Positions 24,918 through 33,356 are shown, counted from the first letter of the stretch. The stretch is 64,000 nucleotides of DNA from an uncultured Oscillospiraceae bacterium (GCA_949935795.1 CATLFX010000010.1:1-64000); one strand, 5' to 3'. The notes: generated from the letters alone by a model not told the origin. Program-made: numbers and translations.

Positions 24918-25064
24918 TTATTTTTTACGCTTGCGGAGGAAAAACCAGGTGATTCCTCCGATGACCGCCGCAGACAGAAGCAGCGTGAGGACAAGGCCGA
25001 CAGGGTCGCCTGTGAAAAAGAATACAGTGGGGCCGTCCTGCCCGCCGATGACGCCCAGGTCCAC
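24918..25064 (-). CDS. 48-residue membrane microprotein with GVIGGQDGPT motif
   Basis: GTG start at 25064, three bases after the purC stop, with GGGGA eight bases upstream inside purC. The peptide starts VDLGVIGGQDGPTVFFF, has one membrane span (residues about 22-40) and ends in a basic FFLRKRKK tail. The G-(V/I)-I-G-G-x-D-G-P-T stretch matches a signature of the beta subunit of Na+-pumping decarboxylases, but the rest of that ~380-residue protein is absent. It sits in the purine operon between purC and purF with short gaps and is therefore almost surely cotranscribed. Function unknown. Confidence 0.65.
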   Translation of the reverse strand: MDLGVIGGQDGPTVFFFTGDPVGLVLTLLLSAAVIGGITWFFLRKRKK

Positions 25065-25067
25065 GGC

Positions 25068-25778
25068 TTACTTCCCCATCAGACGGCGGCTCATCTCCTG
25101 GTAGGCCCCCTCCACGTTGCCCAGGTCCCGGCGGAAGCGGTCCTTGTCCAGCTTCTCGCCCGTCTTGGAATCCCAGAAGCGGCAGGTGTCGGGGGAGATC
25201 TCGTCGGCCAGCACAATGGTCCCGTCGGCGGTCTTGCCGAACTCCAGCTTGAAATCCACCAGGGTGACGCCGCAGGCGGCCAGCTCGGCTTTCAGAAAGT
25301 CATTGACCTGGAAGGCGTACTTTTTGATGAGCTCGATCTCCTCCCAGGTGGCCAGCTTCAGGGCCACGGCGTGGTGGTCGTTGATGAGGGGGTCGTGGAG
25401 GTCGTCGTTCTTGTAGGAGAATTCCACCGTGGGGGCGTCGAACACGATGCCCTCCTCCACGCCGCAGCGCTTGGCGAAGGACCCGGCGGAGATGTTGCGG
25501 ATGATGACCTCCAGGGGGACGATGGTCACCTTTTTCACGGCGGTCTCCCGCTCGTTCAGTTCCTCCACAAAATGGGTGGGCACGCCCGCCTTTTCCAATT
25601 GCTGCATGAGGAAATTGGTCATCTGGTTGTTGATGGCTCCCTTGCCGGTGATGGTGCCCTTTTTCAAGCCGTCAAAGGCGGTGGCGTCGTCCTTGTAGGA
25701 CACAATGACCACGTTGGGGTCTTCTGTTGAAAATACCTTTTTGGCCTTGCCCTCGTAAAGCTGCTCGATTTTGTTCAT
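25068..25778 (-). CDS. purC: SAICAR synthetase
   Basis: PurC joins CAIR and aspartate with ATP. 236 residues: [20 protein letters not shown], then [38 protein letters not shown] and [10 protein letters not shown]. It ends with [20 protein letters not shown] and [11 protein letters not shown]. Start at 25778 ([11 protein letters not shown]) has GGAAAGGG eight bases before it; an in-frame TTG at 25796 is less likely. It lies 126 bp after purE, a gap holding a palindromic repeat. Confidence 0.95.
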   Translation of the reverse strand: MNKIEQLYEGKAKKVFSTEDPNVVIVSYKDDATAFDGLKKGTITGKGAINNQMTNFLMQQLEKAGVPTHFVEELNERETAVKKVTIVPLEVIIRNISAGSFAKRCGVEEGIVFDAPTVEFSYKNDDLHDPLINDHHAVALKLATWEEIELIKKYAFQVNDFLKAELAACGVTLVDFKLEFGKTADGTIVLADEISPDTCRFWDSKTGEKLDKDRFRRDLGNVEGAYQEMSRRLMGK

Positions 25779-25874
25779 ATCTATCGCCCTTTCCAATTAT
25801 AATGTAATTTTGTCAGATGCCGCCTGTCCCGTTGTCGAGCGGAAATGTTATGGGCCTGACTGCGGTGGTAACGG

Positions 25875-25922
25875 ACCAAAAGTTCTTTTTGGTTCCTTTT
25901 TCTTTCAAGAAAAAGGAACTTC
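25875..25922. repeat. A/T palindromic element, copy 3 (supplies the purE stop)
   Basis: AAAAGTTCTTTTTGG then TTCCTTTTTCTTTCAAGAAA and AAGGAAC. The minus-strand purE reading frame enters it and ends ...VPFS-stop inside the palindrome. Confidence 0.65.
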
Positions 25923-26402
25923 CGTCTGCAATTTGGCCTCTTTTTCCGCGATCTGCTCCGCCATTTTCTCCCGGGCCTGGTCCAGTTTGGCGGCCAAAGC
26001 GTCGTCGGAGACAGCCAGAATCTGCGCGGCCAGCACGGCGGCGTTTTTGGCCCCGTTGATGGTCACGGTGGCCACGGGGATGCCGCTGGGCATTTGGACG
26101 GTGGCCAGCAGGGCGTCCAGCCCGTCCATGGCCCCACCCTTCATGGGGATGCCGATGACGGGCAGAGTGGAGTTTCCCGCGAAGGCCCCGGCCAGGTGGG
26201 CGGCCATGCCCGCCGCGCAGATGAGCACGCCGAAGCCGTTTTTCCGGGCGTTTTTGGCGAAGTCAGCGGCGGCGGCGGGGGTGCGGTGGGCGCTGAGAAT
26301 ATGGGCCTCATAGGGGACGTCGAATTCCTTCAGCTGGGCGCAGGCCCCCTTGACCACCGGCCAGTCGGAGTCCGAGCCCATGATGACGGCGACTTTTTTC
26401 AT
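25905..26402 (-). CDS. purE: N5-carboxyaminoimidazole ribonucleotide mutase
   Basis: PurE class I converts N5-CAIR to CAIR. 165 residues: VAVIMGSDSDWPVVKGA, the HILSAHRTPAAAADFAK catalytic loop, GVLICAAGMAAHLAGAFAGN, TLPVIGIPM. AAAGGAGG lies before the ATG. It is the first gene of the pur operon and is preceded by a leader with a terminator. Its last residues (EVPFS) are encoded by a palindromic A/T element, and the tcdA product ends the same way. Confidence 0.95.
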   Translation of the reverse strand: MKKVAVIMGSDSDWPVVKGACAQLKEFDVPYEAHILSAHRTPAAAADFAKNARKNGFGVLICAAGMAAHLAGAFAGNSTLPVIGIPMKGGAMDGLDALLATVQMPSGIPVATVTINGAKNAAVLAAQILAVSDDALAAKLDQAREKMAEQIAEKEAKLQTEVPFS

Positions 26403-26434
26403 GAAAAATCCTCCTTTGGCGTAAAATCAAAAAG

Positions 26435-26468
26435 AAACAGGCCGCCGCATGGCGCGGCGGACCTGTTT
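26435..26468 (-). terminator. Terminator in the purE leader
   Basis: On the minus strand AAACAGGTCCGCCGC pairs with GCGGCGGCCTGTTT with a one-base bulge, then CTTTTTGATTTT. It stands between the promoter and purE, so it can only be an attenuator of the operon's own transcript. Confidence 0.8.
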
Positions 26469-26469
26469 T

Positions 26470-26572
26470 GGGCGTTAGCGGGGGGATTTGGACGCAATGA
26501 GGCTGTGGAGACGGAAGCACAGACGGGCAGGGCGGAAACGCACCACGACAGCCACCTCATTTCCCAAAAGTC
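26470..26572 (-). ncRNA. Structured leader of the pur operon, candidate riboswitch
   Basis: From the predicted start near 26572 the untranslated leader is about 170 bases. A long-range stem can form between 26548-26561 and 26496-26506 (AATGAG...GCTGT with ACAGCCTCATT, three-base bulge). It encloses a GC-rich internal part, and the terminator follows. Conserved bases of purine, PRPP/ykkC, THF and ZTP riboswitches were not recognised. Regulation by a purine-pathway metabolite or protein is inference. Confidence 0.45.
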
Positions 26573-26578
26573 ATCTCC

Positions 26579-26607
26579 ATTTTAGCGAAGAAAAATCCAA
26601 AAATCAA
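26579..26607 (-). promoter_or_regulatory. pur operon promoter
   Basis: Minus-strand TTGATT (26602-26607), 17-base spacer, TAAAAT (26579-26584). It drives the leader and purE through purD. Confidence 0.75.
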
Positions 26608-26677
26608 GGGCCGTTTTCCATTTTTGTAGGCTTGTACGATTCTTTGGAACAGAAAAGGGCCGTCCATGGCGAAAAGC

Positions 26678-27760
26678 TCAAAACAGGCCGGTGGCCTCCA
26701 GAATAGTGGAAACCTGAGCCGCCCGGCCGGTCCAGGAGGACTGCCTGGCCAGCTCCCGCCGCCGCCGGGGGAGGGAGGGGTCCTCGCCAAAGGCGCTTTT
26801 GCACCGGCGCAGGAAGCCGGGACCGTCGTAGGCGGTAAAAATCAGCTCCGGGATGGTCTCCTGGACGCTGGGGTCCACCACCGTGACCACGGGCCGTCCG
26901 GTGGCCAGGTACTCGTACACCCGGATGGGCACCACGTCGCCGGGGCGGTCGAAGCGCATCAGGTCGAACAGCAGGTCGCAGCGGTACAGATGGTCGGGCA
27001 CATCCAGGGGGTTCACCGGCCCGGTGAGCACGATGTTGTCCTGGCCCCGGAGCTGTTCCGCCGCCGGTTTGGTCACCCGGCCCATGAGGACGAAGGTCCA
27101 TTCCGGACGGTGGCGGGCCAGGTAGAGCAGGGGGTCCAGGTCCACCTGCCCGGTGACGCTGCCCAGCCGTCCCAGCACCTTTTCCCCGGAAATCCCCGCC
27201 AGGGCGGGGGGGATGGACCGCTGTTTCTGCTGGAACAGCACCGGATTTACCCCGTTGGGCAGCAGGGCGATGTTGTCGCTGCAGGGGGACAGCCGCCGGT
27301 TGAGGCCGAAGGAGGCGGCGAACACCACCTCGGCGTGGCGGGTCAAGTCGCTCTCCCAGTCCAAAAACTCGTCGCTCCAGAAGCGGTGGCAGTCGTACAC
27401 CAGCCCCCGGTAGGCCAGACGGTCCAGAAAGCCGTCCTGAAGGGGGGAGGTGCACCACAGCACCGGCTCCCGGAAGTGGTGCTTGTCCATCATCTGCTGG
27501 ACAAAATCGGCTGCCTTGTCCAGCCTGCGCCGCTGGAGCACCGAGCCCTCCTGGGGGCCGGGCAGAGGGGCGGGGAGGGTGTACACGGTGATGTGGGCCC
27601 GGACCCGCCTGCCCTGCTCGGGCATGGGGGAGCCCTTCCGGGGGGCCGGCTCGAAAAACAAGATCTGTGCGTCTCCCAGCCGGGCCAGCAGCTGCTGGGT
27701 ACGGTCGGGGCGGGCCCGCCAGGGGGCGTGGGCCAGACAGACAATCTGCTTCAGCGCCAT
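26678..27760 (-). CDS. Glycosyltransferase (GT4/TuaH-like)
   Basis: 360 residues. Rossmann-like N-terminal half (QIVCLAHAPWRARPDRTQQL) and a GT-B C-terminal half with VLGRLGSVTGQVDLDPLLYL, WTFVLMGRV, NIVLTGPVNPLDVPDHLYRC and VVPIRVYEYLATGRPVV. The last of these holds the E-x7-E nucleotide-sugar region of GT4 enzymes. It resembles cell-wall polymer glycosyltransferases of the TuaH type. ATG at 27760 follows GGGAGG by seven bases; that site contains the stop of the upstream gene, so the two are coupled. Donor and acceptor sugars are unknown. Confidence 0.8.
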   Translation of the reverse strand: MALKQIVCLAHAPWRARPDRTQQLLARLGDAQILFFEPAPRKGSPMPEQGRRVRAHITVYTLPAPLPGPQEGSVLQRRRLDKAADFVQQMMDKHHFREPVLWCTSPLQDGFLDRLAYRGLVYDCHRFWSDEFLDWESDLTRHAEVVFAASFGLNRRLSPCSDNIALLPNGVNPVLFQQKQRSIPPALAGISGEKVLGRLGSVTGQVDLDPLLYLARHRPEWTFVLMGRVTKPAAEQLRGQDNIVLTGPVNPLDVPDHLYRCDLLFDLMRFDRPGDVVPIRVYEYLATGRPVVTVVDPSVQETIPELIFTAYDGPGFLRRCKSAFGEDPSLPRRRRELARQSSWTGRAAQVSTILEATGLF

Positions 27761-27764
27761 GAGC

Positions 27765-30002
27765 TCACCTCCCAGCCAGCAGCTCCGCCGCGGCCTGGCT
27801 GTTGCGGCGCTCCAGCTGAACGAGGCGGGCGGTTTTTTCCTCCAGTGCGCCCCGGTCCTGGCGGCGCTGGGCGGCGGCGTCGATGAGGGCGCACAGCAGC
27901 TCCGGCGTCACCTGGTCCAACTGGGTGTACAGGTCCTGGCCCGCGTCGTCCAGAAAGGCGCTGACCTTGGGGTCGTACACCACGCCAACCAGGGGGACTC
28001 CCCGGACGGCGGCGAAGATGAGGGCGTGAAGGCGCATGGACAGCGCCACGTCCATCCGTGCGGACAGGGCGATGGCCAGCTCTGAGCTGGGGCAGGCGGG
28101 GAGCAGGTGGACGGGAGCGCTGTGGAGCAGGCCCGCCACCTTTTGGGCGGCGGAGGCGTCCAGCTTGCCCTCGATGGGGATGAACACCGGGATCAGGTCA
28201 TAGCGCTGGTAGGCGTAGTCCACGGCGGCGGCAAAGGCGGGGGCCTTTTCGTCGAACCCCGGCCAGGGCCGGACGGTGACCCCCAGATACCGCTCCCCCT
28301 TCCGGGGGTGGAGGCCGATCTCCTCCAGCAGGGCGTCCGCCGCCTGGGGGGGCGCGGCGGGGAGGGTGACGGCGGGGTCCGCCGCCAGCACCACCCGGGG
28401 ACGGCTCACCCCCAGGGCCTTGAGCTCGTCGATGGAGGCGCTGTCCCGGGTGGTGATGACGTCCACCGAGCGGTCGATGACCCGCCCTGTCTTCCGGCGG
28501 TTCCGGGGGATGCGGATGGGCCCGATGCCGCAGCCGTACATCATCACCCTGCACCCCAGCCGCTTGGCGGCGGACAGGGTGAACAGATAGAACCACAGGG
28601 AGCGGTAGCTGGTCACATCCTGGACCAGGGAGCCGCCGCCGTTGATGTAGAGGGCGCTTTTCGCCATTTTATGACAGAATGCGGGGGCGTTGAAGGTGTA
28701 GACGGCCCCCACCCGGTGGCGCAGCCGGGTGGCTTTGGGTTTCCGGGTCATGATCCAGACGGGCAGGTCGGAGTCGATGGCCCGCATCTCGGTGACCAGG
28801 GCCTGCAAAATGGCCTCGTCCCCGGCGTTGCCCCGGCCGTAGGCCCCGCAGATCACCACGCCGTCCCGCTTACGCTCCTTTTTCCGCGCCTCCCGGCGCA
28901 GGATGGCCTCGTAGATGTCCAGCTGGCGGCGGATGGTGCTCTCAATGGAAAAGTCCCGCCGCCCCTTGTCCAGCAGCTGCTCCCCCAGGCGGCGGCGCAG
29001 GTCCGGGTCCCCGGCCAGGGCGGCCAGGCGCCGCCCCAGGGCCTCGTGGTCACGGGGCTGGAACAGCAGGCCGGTGACATGGTTTTCAATGAGGGCGGGT
29101 ACGCCGCCCACGGCGCTGGCCGCGGTGGGCAGGGCGAACCGGGCCCCCTCGGTGAGGGCGTAGGGGAAGGTCTCGGACAGGGAGGTGAGGGTGTTGATGT
29201 CCAGGGCGTTGTAGAAGCTGTCGGTGTCGGACAGCCACCCGGCAAAACAGACCTGGTCCGCCACCCCCAGCTCCTGGGCCAGCGCTTTCAGCATGGCCTC
29301 ATCCTGGCCCTCTCCGGCGATGATGAGGCGCAGGCAGGGCTGTTCCTTGTGGGCGGCGGCGAAGCCCCGCAGCAGGGTGCCCATGTCCTTCACCGGGTTG
29401 AGCCGGGCGGCAATGCCCGCGATAACCACATCGTCCGGCCAGTCCAGCCCCAGGCTGTCCAGAAATTCCCGGCGGGTGAGGGCGGGAGTGCGGGGGGTGA
29501 AGTCGATGCCGTTGTAGATGGCGAACATCTGCTGGGGGTCGAAGCCCCGGCGGATGAGCAGGTCCCCCATGGCGTGGGACACGCCGATCTTATAGGGGAT
29601 GCGCCGCAGGGACCAGGCGTTGAGATTTCCGTAGGTGAGGGCGGACAGAGGGCGTCCCATGTAGTCCAGCTTTGGGTCGGAGTGGACGGTGGTGACCACG
29701 GGCAGGCCGGTGGATTTTTTCAGCAGAGCCCCCATCAGGTTGCCCCTGGCCCCGTGGCAGTGGATGATGTCATAGCCCTCCCGGGCGATCTTTTCCCGCA
29801 GGGGTTTTAGTGCGGCCAGCGGATTGCGTCCGGCCATCACGTCCACATGGATGCCCAGCGCCCGGGCCTCCTGGGTGAAGGGGCCGTCGGTGAAGCACAC
29901 CATGTCCGCCTGGATGTGCTGGTTTAAGCCTTGGAGCAGGGAGTGGACATGGGTCTTGGCCCCGCCGGTGTCCCCGCCGCTGATGAGATGGATGACTTTC
30001 AT
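27765..30002 (-). CDS. csaB: Fusion of GT4 glycosyltransferase and CsaB polysaccharide pyruvyltransferase
   Basis: 745 residues. Residues 1-375 form a GT4 enzyme (HLISGGDTGGAKTHVHSLL, GVSHAMGDLLIRRGF, VIAGIAARLNPVKDMGTLL, then ETFPYALTEGARFALPTAAS). From about 385 a CsaB domain begins (GVVICGAYGRGNAGDEAILQ, YINGGGSLVQDVTSYRSLWF, YGCGIGPIRIPRNR), ending DAAAQ with a short tail. CsaB adds pyruvate ketals to secondary cell-wall polymers, the anchor of SLH-domain surface proteins. The start MKVIHLISGG at 30002 has GGGAGG five bases before it. It is the first gene of a two-gene glycosyltransferase operon. The fusion suggests one protein both builds and pyruvylates a surface glycan. Confidence 0.88.
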   Translation of the reverse strand: MKVIHLISGGDTGGAKTHVHSLLQGLNQHIQADMVCFTDGPFTQEARALGIHVDVMAGRNPLAALKPLREKIAREGYDIIHCHGARGNLMGALLKKSTGLPVVTTVHSDPKLDYMGRPLSALTYGNLNAWSLRRIPYKIGVSHAMGDLLIRRGFDPQQMFAIYNGIDFTPRTPALTRREFLDSLGLDWPDDVVIAGIAARLNPVKDMGTLLRGFAAAHKEQPCLRLIIAGEGQDEAMLKALAQELGVADQVCFAGWLSDTDSFYNALDINTLTSLSETFPYALTEGARFALPTAASAVGGVPALIENHVTGLLFQPRDHEALGRRLAALAGDPDLRRRLGEQLLDKGRRDFSIESTIRRQLDIYEAILRREARKKERKRDGVVICGAYGRGNAGDEAILQALVTEMRAIDSDLPVWIMTRKPKATRLRHRVGAVYTFNAPAFCHKMAKSALYINGGGSLVQDVTSYRSLWFYLFTLSAAKRLGCRVMMYGCGIGPIRIPRNRRKTGRVIDRSVDVITTRDSASIDELKALGVSRPRVVLAADPAVTLPAAPPQAADALLEEIGLHPRKGERYLGVTVRPWPGFDEKAPAFAAAVDYAYQRYDLIPVFIPIEGKLDASAAQKVAGLLHSAPVHLLPACPSSELAIALSARMDVALSMRLHALIFAAVRGVPLVGVVYDPKVSAFLDDAGQDLYTQLDQVTPELLCALIDAAAQRRQDRGALEEKTARLVQLERRNSQAAAELLAGR

Positions 30003-30111
30003 ATGGACCTCCCACAAAGGTCTTGCCAGATGGCAAGGAATGGGTTAAAATCACAGAGCATACCTATTATACATACCTTTGGCCGACCGGTCAAGGACAG
30101 GAGGGACCAGA

Positions 30112-30699
30112 ATGCCGGATATCATCCAGCAGTTCGACGAGCAAGCCCTGGTATGGATTGCTCAAAACATACGCTGCGCGGTGCTTGACCCGCTCATGGA
30201 GCTCTACACCCAGCTGGGCAACACGGGGATGCTGTTCATTGCGCTGGGAATTTTGATGCTGTTCTGGAAGCCCACCCGGAAGGCGGGGTTCTCGGCGCTG
30301 TGCGCCATGCTCATCGGGCTCATCGTGGTGAATTTCACCATCAAGCCCCTGGTGTCCCGGCCGCGGCCCTGGCTGGTGATTGAGAATTTTGTGAATCTGG
30401 TGCCGGAGCATGACCCCAATTCCTTCCCCTCGGGCCACACCAACGCCGCCTTTGCCTTTGCCCTGGCGGTGTGCGTGTCCGCGCCCAAGCGGTGGATGAA
30501 GGCCACGGCGGTGTGCATGGCTGTGGTCATGGGCCTGTCCCGGCTGTACGTGGGGGTCCACTTCCCCAGCGACGTGCTGGCGGGGGCGGTGATCGGCTCC
30601 CTGTGCGGCTTGGCCGGGGCCTGGGTGGTGCGGAAGCTGGATAAGGGCCTTCCTTTTTTCTTTGAAAAGAAAAAAGGAAGCGAAAAAAGAAACTTTTAA
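30112..30699 (+). CDS. PAP2-family membrane phosphatase
   Basis: 195 residues with about five spans. The acid-phosphatase signature is complete: KPLVSRPRPW (K-x6-RP), PSGHTNAA and SRLYVGVHFPSDVLAG. Such enzymes dephosphorylate undecaprenyl pyrophosphate or lipid phosphates at the outer membrane face. Start at 30112 has GGAGGG six bases before it. The last about 17 residues (LPFFFEKKKGSEKRNF) are encoded by an A/T palindromic repeat element, so the natural C-terminus was probably altered by its insertion. Confidence 0.88.
   Translation: MPDIIQQFDEQALVWIAQNIRCAVLDPLMELYTQLGNTGMLFIALGILMLFWKPTRKAGFSALCAMLIGLIVVNFTIKPLVSRPRPWLVIENFVNLVPEHDPNSFPSGHTNAAFAFALAVCVSAPKRWMKATAVCMAVVMGLSRLYVGVHFPSDVLAGAVIGSLCGLAGAWVVRKLDKGLPFFFEKKKGSEKRNF
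30648..30698. repeat. A/T palindromic element, copy 4 (inside the PAP2 3' end)
   Basis: CCTTCCTTTTTTCTTTGAAA then AGAAAAAAGGAAG, continuing to AAAAGAAACTTTT. It covers the PAP2 stop. Confidence 0.65.
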
Positions 30700-30764
30700 T
30701 TCGTTACCGCCATGAGCAGTTACCGGGCGGAAACTTTACATTTAACATACCTGGTCGCAGCGAA

Positions 30765-30831
30765 CTAAAAGTTTCTTTTTGCCTACTTTTTCTTTACAAA
30801 GAAAAAGTAGGTCAAGAAAAAGGGACAATAA
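30765..30831. repeat. A/T palindromic element, copy 5 (inside the tcdA 3' end)
   Basis: AAAAGTTTCTTTTTGCCTAC, then TTTTTCTTTACAAAGAAAAA, GTAGG and TCAAGAAAAAGG. The minus-strand tcdA frame ends VPFS-stop inside it. With copy 4 it brackets a 65-bp spacer in inverted orientation. Confidence 0.65.
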
Positions 30832-31531
30832 GATCCAGAATGACCGCCTGGGCCAGCAGCAGGCCCGCTGCGGCGGGCACCCACATGGCGCTGGCGGGGA
30901 TGGACCGCCGCCCCGGCGGGGGGGCCTCGTCCCCGTTCTCGGCGTTATAGGCCAGCTCAGGGGAAAACACCACCTTGTGGCGGGGGATGCCTCGTTTCCG
31001 CAGCTCCTTGCGCACCACTCGGGCCAGGGGACAGCCCTGGGTCTCCGAGATGTCGGCGATGCGGAGCTGCTGGGCGTCCCGTTTGTTGCCGGTGCCCAGG
31101 GCGGAGATGATGGGGATGGTGCGCCGGTGGGCGGTCTCGATCAGGTCCAGCTTGCAGCTCACCAGGTCGATGGCGTCCACGATGTAGTCGTAGTTTGCGG
31201 AGAAAAACGCCTCCCGGCTGTCCGGCTCGTACCGCAGGACCAGAGGATGAAGGATACAATCCGGGTTGATATCGGCAAGGCGCAGGGCGGTGGCCCGCGC
31301 CTTTTCCATGCCCACGGTGGAGCGCAGGGCGGCGCATTGGCGGTTGAGATTGCTCACCGACACCGTGTCTTGGTCCGCCAGGGTCAGCTCTCCCACCCCG
31401 GAGCGGCACAGGGCCTCGGCGCACCAGCCCCCCACGCCCCCCAGGCCCAGCACCGCCACGTGGCTGTTTTTCAGCCGCTCCATGGCGGGAGCGCCCAGCA
31501 GCATCTGGGTGCGGATAAATTGTTCGTCCAT
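30812..31531 (-). CDS. tcdA: tRNA threonylcarbamoyladenosine dehydratase
   Basis: TcdA (CsdL) cyclises t6A at position 37 of tRNAs, using ATP. 239 residues of the E1-like ThiF/MoeB fold: VAVLGLGGVGGWCAEALCR (nucleotide loop), ADQDTVSVSNLNRQCAA, VDAIDLVSCKLDLIE and ISALGTGNKRDAQQLRIADI. A hydrophobic C-terminal segment (SAMWVPAAAGLLLAQAV) follows, as in this family. The ATG at 31531 is used; AGGAG lies 13 bases upstream, so the TTG at 31534 is an alternative. The C-terminal VPFS is encoded by repeat sequence. Confidence 0.9.
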   Translation of the reverse strand: MDEQFIRTQMLLGAPAMERLKNSHVAVLGLGGVGGWCAEALCRSGVGELTLADQDTVSVSNLNRQCAALRSTVGMEKARATALRLADINPDCILHPLVLRYEPDSREAFFSANYDYIVDAIDLVSCKLDLIETAHRRTIPIISALGTGNKRDAQQLRIADISETQGCPLARVVRKELRKRGIPRHKVVFSPELAYNAENGDEAPPPGRRSIPASAMWVPAAAGLLLAQAVILDLIVPFS

Positions 31532-31551
31532 CAAATCTGCTCAACTCCTAA

Positions 31552-31586
31552 AAACAGAGGCCGGACAGTGCGTCCGGCCTCTGTTT
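31552..31586 (-). terminator. Terminator after the parvulin gene
   Basis: AAACAGAGGCCGGAC pairs perfectly with GTCCGGCCTCTGTTT. It lies between the foldase stop (31601) and tcdA. Confidence 0.85.
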
Positions 31587-31600
31587 GTTTGATTTGCCAA

Positions 31601-33148
31601 TTACTTGCCCAGATACTCGGCCCCGTCGGCCAGAGCGGTGGCATAGCCGGCGGTGAGGTCGTCCATCCAGGTCTGCTGTGCCTCGGTGGCCAGGTTGTTC
31701 CGGACGGTGCCCATCCACACCGGCTCATTCTCACCCACATAGTAGATCAGGTGATAGCCGTAATAGCCGTTGGTGGCGCCCTCCTCGGCGGAGTGCTGGA
31801 CCATGCCTACGTCGCCGGGCTTCCGGGCGCTGTCAAACACCCAATCGTTAAACTCGGGGACGAAATAGCCCTCGGTATTGCGCTCGTACAGGCCGCCGGT
31901 GGTGCCGTTCCCGTCGTCGGATTTCTCGTTGGCCAGCTTGGCGAAGTCGTCCTCAGTCTTGCCGCTGGCGTCCCAGGCGGCCTGGATCTCATCCATCTTG
32001 GCCTTGGCGGCGGCCCAGGCCTCGTCGGTGGGAGCCACCAGCTTGTTGTCTTCGCCGGTGGTGTTCTCCGCACGGGCCAGGATGTGGCGCACATCCCGGG
32101 TGGGCTCGTCGGACAGATAGCGGTCATGGAAGGAGATAACGTAGTAGCCGCTGTCCGTCTCCACCATCTCCACATCGCCCTTATCCTGCTTGAGCAACTG
32201 GTCGCGGTAGGTGGAGTTGATGGTGCTGGAGCCCACCACGGTGACATGGTCGCCGCCGGTGGTCAGCTCGTACTTGTCGATCTGGGATTGGAAGCTGGCG
32301 CCGTCCTCTATGGCCTTCAGGGCCTCCTCGGCCTTCTCCTTGGCGTCGGCCAGGGCTTCCTCCTTCAGCTTGGCCACCTCATCCTCGGGTAGGTCGTTGC
32401 CCTCGGCATCCTTGGTGTCCACGGAGGCGGCGGGGAAGGAGAGGTGGGAATACTCAAAGGTATCCAGGGTGTCGGCGTTGTCCTTGTAGTAGGCGTCCAG
32501 GTCGGCCTGAGTGTAGCCGTTGTACAGCTCCTCGCCCTTGTCGTTCGCGGCCAGCGCGTACATCAGATACCGGGTGTACAGCTTCTCATAGATGCCGGTG
32601 GACATATAAGGGCCGTACATGGCCTTGAGGTAGGCGCCGTAGGTGTAGCCGTTTGAGGCGGCCTGCTGCTTGGTGCTGGCGATGGCGTCATCCAGCTGGT
32701 CCTTCACCTCGGCCTCGGTGTGGCCGTTTTTCACCGCCTCATCGGCCAGGGCCTTGTGCTGCTGGGCGGTGGCCAGGGCCTCCTCCAGGAAGTAGTCCCG
32801 GTAGGTCTTGTTCTCAGACTCGTTGTAGAACTGGTCGCCGTCGGCCTTGGTGGTGTCGAAGCCCACATAGGAGCCGTACATGGCGGTGGACTGGCGGGCG
32901 TTGTAGTAGTAGAAGCTCAGTTCGGCGGCGGTCAGGGTTTCGTCCCCCACGGTGGCGGCGGATGCCCTGGACTGGAAAAAGCCGGAACGCCACACCAGCA
33001 GCGCGGCCACCAGCACAGCGATGACGGCGGCAATCACGGAGTAGACGATGGTCGTGCGCCTGCGGGCGGCCTGCTCCTGCTGGACCTTTACGGTCTTTTG
33101 GTCGGGGCCGGCGTTCTGGCGCTGCTTTTTCTCTCTGGATGCGCTCAT
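31601..33148 (-). CDS. Membrane-anchored parvulin-type peptidyl-prolyl isomerase
   Basis: 515 residues. A basic cytoplasmic N-terminus (REKKQRQ, ARRRTT) precedes one membrane helix (IVYSVIAAVIAVLVAALLVW, residues 34-53). A SurA/PrsA-like helical region with tyrosine-rich LSFYYYNARQ follows. The parvulin domain is at about 345-470 (RDVRHILARAENTT, TGGLYERNTEGYFVPEFNDW, GYHLIYYV). Such foldases help exported proteins fold outside the membrane. PrsA is usually a lipoprotein; here a signal anchor is used. It is alone between a terminator and the structured-RNA region. Confidence 0.85.
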   Translation of the reverse strand: MSASREKKQRQNAGPDQKTVKVQQEQAARRRTTIVYSVIAAVIAVLVAALLVWRSGFFQSRASAATVGDETLTAAELSFYYYNARQSTAMYGSYVGFDTTKADGDQFYNESENKTYRDYFLEEALATAQQHKALADEAVKNGHTEAEVKDQLDDAIASTKQQAASNGYTYGAYLKAMYGPYMSTGIYEKLYTRYLMYALAANDKGEELYNGYTQADLDAYYKDNADTLDTFEYSHLSFPAASVDTKDAEGNDLPEDEVAKLKEEALADAKEKAEEALKAIEDGASFQSQIDKYELTTGGDHVTVVGSSTINSTYRDQLLKQDKGDVEMVETDSGYYVISFHDRYLSDEPTRDVRHILARAENTTGEDNKLVAPTDEAWAAAKAKMDEIQAAWDASGKTEDDFAKLANEKSDDGNGTTGGLYERNTEGYFVPEFNDWVFDSARKPGDVGMVQHSAEEGATNGYYGYHLIYYVGENEPVWMGTVRNNLATEAQQTWMDDLTAGYATALADGAEYLGK

Positions 33149-33311
33149 GGTATATCAATCCTCTCAAGTATTCGTGTGATGGCGGCGGCCGGAGAAACCG
33201 CCGGCCTGGCGGGGCCCGGATAAGGTCCCCCAGGACAACGCCTAACATTATAGCATGGAGAAACCGCTGTTGCAAGGCCAAATTCGCCGCTCAGATGAAA
33301 ATTCACAAATA

Positions 33312-33348
33312 AAAGGGCGGGAGGACCGGGGCCCTCCCGCCTGCGTTT
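33312..33348 (-). terminator. Minus-strand terminator upstream of the parvulin gene
   Basis: GGCGGGAGG pairs with CCTCCCGCC, followed by CTTTTATTTG on the minus strand. It would end transcripts coming from the DUF1292 gene or an RNA in this region. Confidence 0.7.
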
Positions 33349-33356
33349 GTTATAAG

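Noticed and set aside
25796..25830. TATAAT-like box just before purC as an internal promoter
   Set aside because: It lies too close to the RBS for a normal leader and has no -35 at 17 bases.
26403..26572. Known riboswitch upstream of purE
   Set aside because: I looked for purine, PRPP, THF and ZTP signature bases and did not see them, so it is kept only as an unassigned leader.
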